A stretch of 64,000 bases of DNA from Pseudolysinimonas sp051954455 (GCF_051954455.1 NZ_JBQCHS010000011.1:1-64000), one strand, 5' to 3'. Positions 1 to 8,076 are shown, counted from the first letter of the stretch. Notes: generated from the sequence alone by a model not told the origin. Made by a program: numbers and translations.

Positions 1-1013
1 GGGCGGGGGCCGTCGCCGGTCACGGGGGGCCAGCGGGGATCGACCGTGACCGGCTGGATGCCGTCAGCGCCGAGTCGCACGGTGTCCTCGATCTTCGTGC
101 CGGGGGCGGACGGATTCCAGGTGAAGAACTGTCCGGCCACCACGAGGTCATCGGCGTCCGGTGTGGCCCGCGGATCGCGGCCCGCATAGCCGGCGGGTCC
201 GCCCTGGTGGTGGGCGAGCCACTCCTCGGCGTCGAATCCATGACGCGGATAGGCGATCCGGATCTCCTCCAGGACGTCGCGCAGTCGCACTCCAGGAATG
301 GTCGCGCGCAGGATGTCGGCCTCCACCTCGCGGATCCGCGCGTCGCGATCATGCTCTTCGGCCGTGGCCGCACCGAAGCGGACCCACCGGGTCAGGTTGA
401 CGATCAGCCCGTCGCGCCGGGCGCAGAGGACGACCATGGCGCGGTCGCCGAGGTCGGCCCCGGTCGGAAGCGGGTGACGGTATGCGAGCCGCGACTCTCC
501 GGCGACGAGGACCACCACGGGATCGGCACCGATGCCGACGACCCCCGCGGCGATGCGCGCGGCGAGGCCGCGCTCGGTCTCGCGCGGGGTGGCCGGCCGG
601 AGCGCGTCGGTGAGCACGACGGCCGCGTCGCGTCCGAGTCGCCGGAACCGCGCCGTCTCCTCCGGCAGGAATGCCTGGCGCGCGGCTCGGAGCTCCACCT
701 CCAGCTCGGACTCCGGGACGATCGACGTCGCGACCGGGTCGAACCAACGGCGCGTGATGACCTCGACGTCGTCGGGGAGCTCCTCCGCGACCAGCCGCGC
801 CGCCTCGTTCGACGTGACCAGGACGCGATCCACGACCCCGGTCGCCTCGACCGCGACGATCGGCGCGGCGGCGATGCCGACGTGCACGCGCGCTCCCTCG
901 AGGTACCAGCCGAGGGCGGCGGCGCTGGTGAGCTGGACCGCGTCGAGGCCGCGCTCGTCGAGCAGGTCCCGGATCCGTCTCCGCTTGGCCTCGCGGTCAC
1001 CGGCGGGGTTCAT
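1..1013 (-). CDS. M24 family metallopeptidase / creatinase-like protein (3' end cut by window edge)
   Basis: Reading the minus strand from the ATG at 1013 gives about 337 residues before the window ends, so the C-terminus is missing. The N-terminal part (from MNPAGDREAKRRRIRDLL) resembles the creatinase/prolidase N-terminal domain. The later part has the pita-bread M24 look, with HHQGGPAGY and a terminal GTKIEDTVRL segment. Proteins of this type are Xaa-Pro aminopeptidase-like or creatinase-like hydrolases; classical metal ligands are not obvious, so a non-peptidase role is possible. The start overlaps the stop of the upstream Gfo/Idh-DUF6807 gene by 4 bases (ATGA), so the two are probably translated together. 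Family assignment is fairly sure; the substrate is unknown. Confidence 0.7.
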   Translation of the reverse strand, partial: MNPAGDREAKRRRIRDLLDERGLDAVQLTSAAALGWYLEGARVHVGIAAAPIVAVEATGVVDRVLVTSNEAARLVAEELPDDVEVITRRWFDPVATSIVPESELEVELRAARQAFLPEETARFRRLGRDAAVVLTDALRPATPRETERGLAARIAAGVVGIGADPVVVLVAGESRLAYRHPLPTGADLGDRAMVVLCARRDGLIVNLTRWVRFGAATAEEHDRDARIREVEADILRATIPGVRLRDVLEEIRIAYPRHGFDAEEWLAHHQGGPAGYAGRDPRATPDADDLVVAGQFFTWNPSAPGTKIEDTVRLGADGIQPVTVDPRWPPVTGDGPR

Positions 1014-2962
1014 CGCACCGCTCCGAGCAGGCGCACGAGCTCCTCGTCGTCCCGCCGGCCGTCGGCGATCACGAGGGCGAAGGACCGCGTGACGCTCGAT
1101 CCGGCGTCCAGACGGACCGGCGACTCCCAGGCGATTGCGGAACCCAGCCCCGGGTAGTCGGCGGACCTGACGAACCAGGGGTCCTCGGCCGTTCTTCCGT
1201 CGCGAGGGGCGATCGCGATCGACGCGTCGCCGTCCTCGAAGCGCGCCGACCAGGCGACCCAGGCACCGGGGCGCCCGTGAACCGCCGCCTCGCCGGTGCC
1301 CGCCTCGCCTCGCACGTCGACCTCGGCGCACGGTGCCAGCCGCCACATGAACCCGCCGTATCCGGCGCCGACCCGACCGTTGCTCCCCGGGCTGCCGAGG
1401 TGGAGGGAGCGCTGCGCGGTCAGCGAGAATGACATCGTCAGGCTCCACGCGTCCTCGACCCCGCGCGAGCACAGGACACGGCGCTCGACCAGGGCGACCC
1501 GCCCGTCGGGTTCGACCCACTCCAGCTCCTGGTCGGCGCCGTCGGTGCGCGTGCGAAGCGCAGTGCTGCGGATGGTGCCGTGGTCGTCCCGCCAGAGGTA
1601 GCCGCGATCCTGGACCCAGGTCCGTCCGCCCCAGAAGTTCGTGCCCCCGACATCCTGGATCGCGACGCCGAGGCCGAGGTGCCAGTCGTGATCGCGGGGA
1701 TGGTGATCGGTCACCACGACCCCGCCCGGGGTGGTGATGGGGTGCAGATAGGGGCGGGGACTCGAGGTCGGCGTCACCGAGCCGCCGTCCTGGATCACCG
1801 CCCCGGCGCGACCCGGCCCCGTCACGACACCGAGCCGCGCGTCGCGGCGGGGGAGCGCCCAGGGGGCGCCGAGCTCCCGGAAGGTGGCAGACGCGTCCGC
1901 AGCGCGCACCACCCAATCGTCGATGTGGTCCACAGTCGGTCGCGCGTCGTCGCCTTGGCCCGTCCAGGTGACGTGATGGGCCGGGACGGGCTCAGGGTCG
2001 GGCGCCGTCCGGATCGCCTCGAGCACCGTCATGAACGCTCCGCTGTCCGCGAGCGGGGACAGGAGGGGCGCACCGGCGTCGCGGTGGTCGAGCAGGTTCT
2101 CAACGAGGTCGACGCGCCCGAACGAGTACTCGACGCCGTCGTCACGCACCACGACGTCCCGGGTGTAGGAGAAGTCGCCGGTCGCCTCGGTGCCGCGCAC
2201 GATCACCACCGGATCCTTCTCCGTCGGCGCGTCGAGCGTCAGCGCCGCGGTGACGCTCATCCCCGTCGCGGTCGTCACGCGGACGACGCTCGCGTCGTCG
2301 GCCTCGCTCGCGTTGGCACGGTAGAGATCGGTCTCGACATGCACGACCTGTTCTCGCCGCGTGGCGCCCGCGAGCCGCAGGGCGGTCGAGACGGCGTGAG
2401 CCAGCGCATTGGTCGCCACTCCGTCCACGACGTCGACGCCGTCGAGCCGGCGTCGACCCGCCCACGGCGAGCGAGACCAGTAGGAACGGGCTCGCGACCA
2501 CAGTCCGACGGCGGAGACGCCGCGGATCGCACCGAGACCCATCCGGTCGTCGAGCAGAGCCGGGAGCGCGAGCGAGCCCAGAGCCTGGAAGCCCACCTGC
2601 ACGCTCCGTCCGTTCGAGCGCTGGGCGGCGAGGAGCTCGTCGAAGGCCGCCATCGACGACACGGGCGGCTTCTCCACGTACACGTCGGCACCGTGCCGCA
2701 GAGCGGCCGTCGCGATGGAGGCGTGGGTATGCAGGGGCGTCGCGACGATCACCAGATCGATCCCCTGCTCCCGTTGCAGCAGGTCGGCCGCGTCGGTGTA
2801 GAAGCGAGCTCCGCGTAAGCCGTCGACGGGCGGCCCCGCCGGGTCGGCGACGCCGATCAACTCCACCCGATCGCTGAGACGATCCAGATTGGCCAGGTGC
2901 ACACCGCCGAAGCCGCGTACGCCGACGAGGGCGACTCGTGTCCGGGACGAACGGGACGTCAT
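1010..2962 (-). CDS. Gfo/Idh/MocA oxidoreductase fused to DUF6807 (PmoA-like) domain
   Basis: About 650 residues. The N-terminal half is a Gfo/Idh/MocA NAD(P)-dependent dehydrogenase, with a Rossmann start (RVALVGVRGFGGVHLANL) and the catalytic-lysine motif VEKPP. The C-terminal half matches DUF6807/PmoA, with the conserved stretch HHPRDHDWHLGLG near residue 435 and an aspartate- and tryptophan-rich beta domain. The start at 2962 (MTSRSSRTRVALVG) puts the Rossmann fold at the N-terminus as usual for the family; the open frame continues upstream only as non-family sequence. A LacI-type operator sits about 40 bp upstream. Carbohydrate-derivative oxidation is likely but the substrate is unknown. 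Gfo/Idh-DUF6807 fusions are known in actinobacteria. Confidence 0.8.
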   Translation of the reverse strand: MTSRSSRTRVALVGVRGFGGVHLANLDRLSDRVELIGVADPAGPPVDGLRGARFYTDAADLLQREQGIDLVIVATPLHTHASIATAALRHGADVYVEKPPVSSMAAFDELLAAQRSNGRSVQVGFQALGSLALPALLDDRMGLGAIRGVSAVGLWSRARSYWSRSPWAGRRRLDGVDVVDGVATNALAHAVSTALRLAGATRREQVVHVETDLYRANASEADDASVVRVTTATGMSVTAALTLDAPTEKDPVVIVRGTEATGDFSYTRDVVVRDDGVEYSFGRVDLVENLLDHRDAGAPLLSPLADSGAFMTVLEAIRTAPDPEPVPAHHVTWTGQGDDARPTVDHIDDWVVRAADASATFRELGAPWALPRRDARLGVVTGPGRAGAVIQDGGSVTPTSSPRPYLHPITTPGGVVVTDHHPRDHDWHLGLGVAIQDVGGTNFWGGRTWVQDRGYLWRDDHGTIRSTALRTRTDGADQELEWVEPDGRVALVERRVLCSRGVEDAWSLTMSFSLTAQRSLHLGSPGSNGRVGAGYGGFMWRLAPCAEVDVRGEAGTGEAAVHGRPGAWVAWSARFEDGDASIAIAPRDGRTAEDPWFVRSADYPGLGSAIAWESPVRLDAGSSVTRSFALVIADGRRDDEELVRLLGAVR

Positions 2963-3290
2963 CGTGACCTCGACTTCTACGCAGGGGTTACTCGACTCTA
3001 CTGAGAAAACGCTTTCTGTCCATGCATGCGTGGCGGCGGCTTCGTCGGTTCCCGCGAAGGGGGCCATCAGACGGCTGCCCGAGCGCACCGAGTTCGACGA
3101 CAGGATCCGTCGTCTCGACCGCCCTCCAGCATCCGGGCGTGCACCTGGATGCAATCGGCCTATGTTGAATCGCGGCGAGCGCGTCGTGGAACGCGACATC
3201 GGCGCCGGCAACCCGCCGACGTGGGATAGATCGGGCTCCGAAACCAGAATCCCTCGCAGGCCGTGATTCGACGCGTCCGCCGCCGTCCGG
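2963..3290. other. 328-bp intergenic region
   Basis: No credible gene. It holds the promoter side of the Gfo/Idh-DUF6807 operon, including a LacI-type operator at 3004-3017. An inverted repeat GCATCC (3129-3134) / GGATGC (3147-3152) lies around a 12-base centre and could be a second operator or a weak terminator of the upstream reductase gene. Confidence 0.6.
3004..3017. promoter_or_regulatory. LacI-family operator
   Basis: The sequence AGAAAACGCTTTCT is a near-palindrome with a central CG, the classic form of LacI/GalR-family operators (compare GAAANCGNTTTC). It lies about 42 bp upstream of the start at 2962, where repressor binding would block the operon. The cognate regulator is not adjacent; it may lie left of the window. 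Confidence 0.6.
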
Positions 3291-4187
3291 CTATCCGGGC
3301 CCATCGCTCGCGGCAGCCAGCAGAGGCACGACGATGTCGCTGATCGGCGTCGGAAGACCGAGGGAACGGCCCCGTCGTCGCACGACTCCGTTGCGGACGT
3401 CCCACTCCAGCGGCACGCCGTCGTCGCGGTCCGCGAGGATCGATGTGCCCCGGTCCGCCGGTGCGCGGCGAAAGTCCGCGAGGATGCGGTTCGGGGTCTC
3501 GTCGTCGAGCTCCGCGCCGTCTGCCCGGGCTACCGCGAGGCACTCCTCGAGGTACGCGAGGGCGACGGATCCCACATCCTCGCGCCGGAACATGCCGGAT
3601 CGCCGCCCCGTGAGCGCCATGAGTCCGGCTGTGGCGTTCTGGAGCAGCTTTCGCCAGGCGAGGGTCCGAAAATCGTCCGACACCTCGACAGCGCATCGTG
3701 TGCCACGGAGGACGTCCCGGACGGCGAGCGCGCCTGCGGCGGCGGGCAGGCTCAGGCGCGGGGGTGCGAGAAGGCGGACCGATCCGGCAGGGTCGCGGGC
3801 GGCCGGGAACCAGACGACGGACGGCACGATCACGGATTCCGGCACGAGAGGCGCGACGGCGTCGACCTGCTCCAGACCGTTCTGCAGCACGCACACCGTG
3901 GTCGTCGGCGCGCAGAGCGCCCGAAGCCAGGGTGCTGCTGCGGCCGTCTGCGTCGCCTTGACGGCGAGGAAGACCACGTCCGCCGGCTCGGCGCCGCCGT
4001 CCGGCTCCGTGTGCACCGGACCGGGGACGATGATCGTGCCGTCGGCCGTGTCGAGACGGAGACGGGGACGGGGACGGCGGCCGGCGAGGAACGGCGTACG
4101 ACCGTCCTCGGACAACGCGGCCGCGACGACGGTGCCGATCGCCCCCGGGCCGACGACCGCGACGCGGGATCGCCCTGATCCAGTCAT
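3291..4187 (-). CDS. 2-dehydropantoate 2-reductase family protein
   Basis: 298 residues with the ketopantoate reductase (ApbA/PanE) layout. The N-terminal Rossmann motif is VAVVGPGAIGTVVAAAL, followed by the central VFLAVKATQT and VLQNGLEQ strands. The C-terminal helical domain contains WRKLLQNATAGLMALTGR, where the family carries its catalytic lysine. PanE reduces 2-dehydropantoate to pantoate with NADPH for coenzyme A synthesis. In accessory settings like this one, paralogues often act on other 2-oxo acids, so I do not assign panE. It stands alone between the Gfo/Idh-DUF6807 gene and an aldo/keto reductase on the same strand. Confidence 0.75.
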   Translation of the reverse strand: MTGSGRSRVAVVGPGAIGTVVAAALSEDGRTPFLAGRRPRPRLRLDTADGTIIVPGPVHTEPDGGAEPADVVFLAVKATQTAAAAPWLRALCAPTTTVCVLQNGLEQVDAVAPLVPESVIVPSVVWFPAARDPAGSVRLLAPPRLSLPAAAGALAVRDVLRGTRCAVEVSDDFRTLAWRKLLQNATAGLMALTGRRSGMFRREDVGSVALAYLEECLAVARADGAELDDETPNRILADFRRAPADRGTSILADRDDGVPLEWDVRNGVVRRRGRSLGLPTPISDIVVPLLAAASDGPG

Positions 4188-4278
4188 TCGAGAAAAGTAC
4201 TCCGTCCCGCACGAACGTCCCGCGCGCGTCGGACCAGGCAGGCGACACAGTCGCCGACGTCCGCTCGCACCCGCACGA

Positions 4279-5232
4279 TCACATCTGCTGCTCCCACCCG
4301 CCGCGGGTCTCCGCGTTCATCGCAGCGGCGAGGGATTCGAGCTCGGTCGTCTCGGCGGTGCTGAGGACGATCCTCGTCGCCCGCGCGAGGCCGTCGATGT
4401 GGTGGGGCTTGGTCACCCCGACGATGGGGATGGCGCCCTTCTCGATCGCCCATGCGGTGGCGACATCGGCGGCACGGGCCCCGTGCGACTCTCCGATGCG
4501 TGCCAGGGCGTCGGTCAGGTCCTGCATCTGCGGAAGCATGCTGTTGTACATCTCGGCACGCGTGCTGCCCTGGGGCATCGGGTGCTGCGGGCTGTAGCGG
4601 CCGGAGAGGGCGCCCTGTTCCAGCACCATGTACGCGAAGAACCGGATGTCGTGCGTTCGGCAGTAGTCGAGGATGCCGGCCCTCTCGGATGCGCGGTGGA
4701 GCAGGCTGAAGTGGTTCTGGGCCGCTTCGACGCGGTAGCCGGCGTCGCGGAGGATGCTGTCGGCGAGACGGAGCTGTTCGAGGTTGTGGTTCGAGACGCC
4801 GACTCGCTTCACCGTGCCGCTCTCCAGCAGCGGGATCAGCTGCGGGGTCCACCGGGCGACATCCGCCGGGTTGTGGATCCAGTACAGGTCGATGTGATCG
4901 GTTCTCAGCCGGGTGAGGCTCTGCTCGAGCATGTCGGCGACGGGCGCGGGTCCGGTCCCGGCGGCCTGCGGGGTGAACTTCGTCGAGAGCTGGTAGTCGT
5001 CCCGGCGGAAGCGTCGGAGCACCTGACCGAGGACCGTTTCGGAGCGTCCCATTCCGTAGACCACGGCGGTGTCCCACATGGTGAACCCGGCGTCGTGCGC
5101 CTTGTCGGCGATGTCGTCGAGGGCGGCCTCGTCGAGTTCGCTCCCGAACCATCCGTCGCCCGTTCGCCCGCTGTCTCCCCACGCCCAGGTGCCCAAGGCG
5201 GCGATGCCGTGCTGGGTGGTGTCGTTCGTCAT
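4279..5232 (-). CDS. Aldo/keto reductase
   Basis: About 317 residues in the (beta/alpha)8 aldo/keto reductase fold. Visible features are FTMWDTAVVYGMGRSE (catalytic Asp and Tyr region), LSTKFTP (catalytic Lys), HIDLYWIHNP (catalytic His) and the cofactor end AIPIVGVTKPHH. Such enzymes reduce carbonyls with NADPH. The start at 5232 (MTNDTTQHG) is preceded by AGAGGA; the upstream extension of the frame is not conserved. It is divergent from the XRE regulator at 5375, a pairing in which the regulator often controls the reductase. The substrate is unknown. Confidence 0.85.
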   Translation of the reverse strand: MTNDTTQHGIAALGTWAWGDSGRTGDGWFGSELDEAALDDIADKAHDAGFTMWDTAVVYGMGRSETVLGQVLRRFRRDDYQLSTKFTPQAAGTGPAPVADMLEQSLTRLRTDHIDLYWIHNPADVARWTPQLIPLLESGTVKRVGVSNHNLEQLRLADSILRDAGYRVEAAQNHFSLLHRASERAGILDYCRTHDIRFFAYMVLEQGALSGRYSPQHPMPQGSTRAEMYNSMLPQMQDLTDALARIGESHGARAADVATAWAIEKGAIPIVGVTKPHHIDGLARATRIVLSTAETTELESLAAAMNAETRGGWEQQM

Positions 5233-5374
5233 GTCGTTCCAGTCCTCTCGTTGCAGGTCAGCCGGTCGGCCGCATGACCATGGAACGGCGGCGCGGGCTG
5301 CGGCGGGAGTTGCTGCTCTTCCGCGTTCCGGCACAGCCTCCCTCGTCTGGCCGACTCGGCATACGGTTCGTCGT

Positions 5375-6289
5375 GTGGATGAACGAGCCGAGGTCCGAGA
5401 CTTCTTGATCGATCGCCGCGGGCGGGTCAGCCCGGCCGACGCCGGCCTGCCGGCCTACGGCGGGAATCGCCGCGTCTCCGGGCTCCGCCGAGAAGAGGTC
5501 GCGATGCTCGCTGGTCTTTCCGTGGACTACTACACCAAGGTGGAACGGGGAAACCTGTCCGGCGTCTCCGAAAGCGCCTTGTCCGGCATCGCACGAGCGC
5601 TCAACTTCGACGAGAGCGACAGCGAGCACCTTGCCAACCTCGCGCGTCGGGCGAACACGACCCGAACCCGCCGCAGCGCACCCCGGGAGCCCCGACTTCG
5701 ATCGTCCATCCGACAGGTCCTGGACGCGATCGAGGACGCGCCCGCCTGGGTGCGGAACCGCCGGTACGACATCCTCGCCACGAACGGCCTCGGGCGAGCC
5801 CTCTTCGTGCAGGCGTTCGCCGATGCCGCGAAGCCCGCGAACCTCGCCCGCTTCACTCTGCTGGATCCGGCGGCGAAGACGTTCTGGCGGGACTGGTCAC
5901 GTGCCGCGACGGACACCGTCGCATACCTCCGCACGGAGGCCGCCCGCAGCCCGGACGACGAGATGATCTCGAACCTCGTCGGCGAATTCGCGACACGCAG
6001 TGCCGAATTCCCGCGGCTCTGGGCCAAGCAGGACGTCCGCTTCCACCGCACCGGCAGCAAGTCGATCCACCATCCCGTCGTCGGCGATCTCGACCTGGAC
6101 TTCGAGGCGATGGAGTTCCCGTCCGACCCGGGCATGGTTCTGACCGTCTATACGGCAGAACCGCACTCGCCGAGCGCGGACGCTCTGCGACTACTCGCCG
6201 CCTGGTCCACCGAGGAGGCGTCCCGCGGCCGAGCTGGGGCCGCGATCCGCGGTGGTGCGACGGCAGCACGACGGCCTCTGGAGCCGTGA
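5375..6289 (+). CDS. XRE-family regulator with MmyB-like ligand-binding domain
   Basis: About 304 residues. The N-terminal helix-turn-helix is seen in GLRREEVAMLAGLSVDYYTKVERG and the following helices to about residue 75. The rest is the MmyB-like domain (RQVLDAIEDAPAWVRNRRYDIL, then WRDWSRAATDTVAYLR), found in actinobacterial regulators of neighbouring oxidoreductases. The GTG at 5375 (VDERAEVRDFL) is the family-typical start. It is divergent from the aldo/keto reductase and probably represses it. Oddly, the last 14 or so codons and the stop overlap a degenerate tRNA-Gln sequence, so the natural C-terminus may have been lost or replaced. Confidence 0.85.
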   Translation: MDERAEVRDFLIDRRGRVSPADAGLPAYGGNRRVSGLRREEVAMLAGLSVDYYTKVERGNLSGVSESALSGIARALNFDESDSEHLANLARRANTTRTRRSAPREPRLRSSIRQVLDAIEDAPAWVRNRRYDILATNGLGRALFVQAFADAAKPANLARFTLLDPAAKTFWRDWSRAATDTVAYLRTEAARSPDDEMISNLVGEFATRSAEFPRLWAKQDVRFHRTGSKSIHHPVVGDLDLDFEAMEFPSDPGMVLTVYTAEPHSPSADALRLLAAWSTEEASRGRAGAAIRGGATAARRPLEP

Positions 6290-6310
6290 GACCCGGGTTC
6301 GAATCCGGGG
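6246..6310 (+). pseudogene. Degenerate tRNA-Gln(CTG) (3' end lost)
   Basis: A 5' acceptor strand TCCGCGG (6246-6252) is followed by T8, a D-arm (GTG...CAC) and a perfect 5-bp anticodon stem ACGGC/GCCGT around loop CTCTGGA, giving anticodon CTG. A T-loop TTCGAAT follows at 6298-6304. The pattern GGCAGCAC..ACGGCCTCTGGAGCCGT closely matches actinobacterial tRNA-Gln(CTG). The T-stem has a central G-G mismatch, and the 3' acceptor strand (GGAGGGC instead of CCGCGGA) does not pair, so it is almost certainly non-functional. The XRE gene's stop codon lies in the variable loop (6287-6289). In several actinobacteria this tRNA lies just upstream of glmU-prs; here glmU is 32 kb away. Confidence 0.65.
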
Positions 6311-6327
6311 GAGGGCTGGCTGAGACC

Positions 6328-6384
6328 TTCTGATATCTGGGCTGCTCCGGTTCTGATATCTCCGGCGATCGGATTCTGATATCT
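6328..6384. repeat. Three 23-bp-spaced direct repeats of TTCTGATATCT
   Basis: TTCTGATATCT occurs exactly at 6328, 6351 and 6374, so each copy starts 23 bp after the last; the 12-bp spacers differ. The core contains the palindrome GATATC. The array sits between the tRNA-Gln remnant and a T-arm-like hairpin, which suggests protein-binding iterons or recombination sites rather than coding sequence. Confidence 0.7.
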
Positions 6385-6423
6385 CGGCGTACTGGTGGCT
6401 TCAAATCCCACCGGTACCGCCAG
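6385..6423 (+). other. T-arm/acceptor-like hairpin (tRNA 3'-end remnant)
   Basis: The right arm CCACCGGTACCGCC pairs with GGCGTACTGGTGG, with one bulge and one wobble, around a loop containing TTCAAAT, the consensus tRNA T-loop; the 3' end reads CCGCCA. It looks like the acceptor and T-arms of a tRNA that has lost its D- and anticodon arms, with the tRNA operon terminator right behind it. The tRNA identity cannot be read. Confidence 0.45.
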
Positions 6424-6426
6424 CTG

Positions 6427-6459
6427 AGAGCCCCGGAATCGTTGAGATTTCGGGGCTCT
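6427..6459 (+). terminator. Strong stem-loop terminator
   Basis: AGAGCCCCGGAAT (6427-6439) and ATTTCGGGGCTCT (6447-6459) form a 13-bp stem with one G-T wobble and a 7-base loop. Hairpins of this form commonly follow actinobacterial tRNA genes; there is no long U tract. Confidence 0.65.
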
Positions 6460-6460
6460 A

Positions 6461-6661
6461 GCCGTCGGGCGGCTGAACGCGTTCGCGAACGCCCGCTCCG
6501 GCAGCATCGCGCCGGGGGATGTGACGCCGCGGCACGTGACCAAGGGCGGCTCGCACCTGTGCGCGCCGGAGTACTGCCTGCGCTACCGGCCCGCCGCGCG
6601 CAGCGCCCAGACCGAGGACTCCTCCACCACCCACCTCGGCTTCCGCGCCGCGGCTCGGGTA
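6461..6661 (+). pseudogene. C-terminal fragment of a formylglycine-generating enzyme (SUMF1/FGE)
   Basis: About 67 in-frame residues match the extreme C-terminus of the FGE-sulfatase family. They include GGSHLCAPEYCLRYRPAAR, with the catalytic Cys-x4-Cys pair and the following arginines, and the terminal STTHLGFR. Family members are about 300 residues, so at least 75 percent of the gene is missing; the match starts right after the terminator hairpin. FGE oxidises a cysteine of sulfatases to formylglycine. No sulfatase is visible in the window. This is a clean deletion or insertion scar, not a functional gene. Confidence 0.75.
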
Positions 6662-6696
6662 GTGTCGAGCCACCTCGGACGGGTGGAGTCGGCACG

Positions 6697-7686
6697 ATGG
6701 CGATGGCGGCGATCCAGCGCATGGGCATCCTCGTCTACGACGACGTCACGATGATCGACGTCGCCGGTCCGGCGGACGTCTTCTCCCACGCGAACGCGTT
6801 CGGCGCTCGCTACGAGACGGTGCTGATCTCGCCCGACGGCGGTAGCGTCCGTGCCTCTAACGGTCTGACCCTCACCGCCGGACTCGCCGCGGCGGACGCC
6901 GGCGCGCTCGACACGATCATCATCCCCGGCGCGTACGGCATGGTCACCAGACCGTTTGACGACTCCGTGATGTCGGCGGTAACCGATCTGACGGCGCATG
7001 TCCGCCGGATCGCGTCGGTCTGCACCGGGTCGTTCCTGCTCGCTCAGGCGGGGCTGCTCGACTTTCGTCGAGCCACGACGCACTGGACGCAGGTGGAGCT
7101 GTTCCGGCGTGCGTTTCCCCGGGTGCGCGTGCTGCCGGACTCGCTGTTCGTGCGCGACGGCGACATCATCACCTCGGCCGGGGTGAGCTCCGGGATCGAT
7201 CTCGCCCTGGCGATCGTCGAGGACGACGCCGGGGCCGAGATCGCGCGCAAGGTGGCTCGCCAGATGGTGATCTTCCTCCAGCGGCCGGGAACGCAATCCC
7301 AGTTCTCCGCGCCGTCGCGCGAGCACATCCCCTCCGATAGCCCGCTCCGCCGGCTCACCGATGCGGTCGCCGCCGATCCTGCCGGCCGCTATTCGCTGGC
7401 CGACATGGCCTCGATCGCCCGTGTCAGCGTGCGCACGCTCACGCGGCTGTTCCACGACGAGATCGGTACCACGCCGTCGCGCTACGTGGAGTTGATCCGT
7501 ATCGAGGCTGCGCAGACCCTGCTCCAGGAGGGCGCGACCGTCGCCGTCGCGGCGGAGCGGAGCGGCTTCGGGAGCGCCGAGACGCTGCGTCGCGTGTTCG
7601 TGTCGCGGGTGGGGTCGAGCCCGTCGGTCTACCTCGAGCGGGTCCGGTCGGGTGACGCGGCCGGATCTGTGGGATCTCCGGCCTGA
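6697..7686 (+). CDS. GlxA-type transcriptional regulator (DJ-1/PfpI + AraC domains)
   Basis: About 329 residues. Residues 1-185 form a DJ-1/PfpI amidotransferase-like domain (MGILVYDDVTMIDVAGPADVF; nucleophile-elbow motif SVCTGSFLLAQAGLL). Residues 215 to the end form an AraC double helix-turn-helix (YSLADMASIARVSVRTLTRLFHDEIG, ending SGFGSAETLRRVF). ATG 6697 follows GGTGGAG. GlxA-like proteins sense small molecules with the N-terminal domain. The tautomerase gene 87 bp downstream on the same strand is the likely partner or target. Confidence 0.9.
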   Translation: MAMAAIQRMGILVYDDVTMIDVAGPADVFSHANAFGARYETVLISPDGGSVRASNGLTLTAGLAAADAGALDTIIIPGAYGMVTRPFDDSVMSAVTDLTAHVRRIASVCTGSFLLAQAGLLDFRRATTHWTQVELFRRAFPRVRVLPDSLFVRDGDIITSAGVSSGIDLALAIVEDDAGAEIARKVARQMVIFLQRPGTQSQFSAPSREHIPSDSPLRRLTDAVAADPAGRYSLADMASIARVSVRTLTRLFHDEIGTTPSRYVELIRIEAAQTLLQEGATVAVAAERSGFGSAETLRRVFVSRVGSSPSVYLERVRSGDAAGSVGSPA

Positions 7687-7773
7687 TCCCGGGGGCTGCG
7701 GGCGGCCTCCAGAACCCAGAGTGGAGGCATCCGGCGATCCCGTCGGGTGCCGCTCTGAGCACTGGAGAATGTC

Positions 7774-8076
7774 ATGCCCTTTGTCAACGTCAAGCTCGTC
7801 GACGGTGTCTTCACCGAGTCCGAGAAGCACGCGATGGCCGCCGCCCTGACCGACGTGATGGTGAAGTTCGAGGGGTCGGAGGCCTTCCGCGAGGTCGTCT
7901 GGGTTCTCATCGAGGAACTCCACACCGACGGCTGGCACATCGGCGGCGAACCGTTCCGTGGTCCGCTCAGCCTCATGGACAGCCTCGGCCGTTCGAAGGC
8001 GGTCTACGAGTCGATCGACGGTCACCCGGTGACGCGTCCCGAGCTCGCCGCGGCGGCCCCCGTCATCGAGAAGTAG
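7774..8076 (+). CDS. Tautomerase family protein (4-oxalocrotonate tautomerase-like)
   Basis: 100 residues. After removal of the initiator Met the chain begins with Pro (MPFVNVKLVDGVFTESEK), the catalytic N-terminal proline of the tautomerase superfamily. It is longer than the 62-residue 4-oxalocrotonate tautomerase, with the extra length at the C-terminus. Enol/keto tautomerisation of an aromatic-degradation intermediate is the family role; the actual substrate is unknown. It follows the GlxA-type regulator and precedes convergent hydrolase genes. Confidence 0.8.
   Translation: MPFVNVKLVDGVFTESEKHAMAAALTDVMVKFEGSEAFREVVWVLIEELHTDGWHIGGEPFRGPLSLMDSLGRSKAVYESIDGHPVTRPELAAAAPVIEK

Noticed and set aside
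6246..6316. A functional tRNA-Gln(CTG).
   Set aside because: The 3' acceptor strand does not pair with TCCGCGG and the T-stem has a central G-G mismatch.
6328..6384. CRISPR array.
   Set aside because: The repeat is only 11 bp with 12-bp spacers in three copies, and there are no cas genes.
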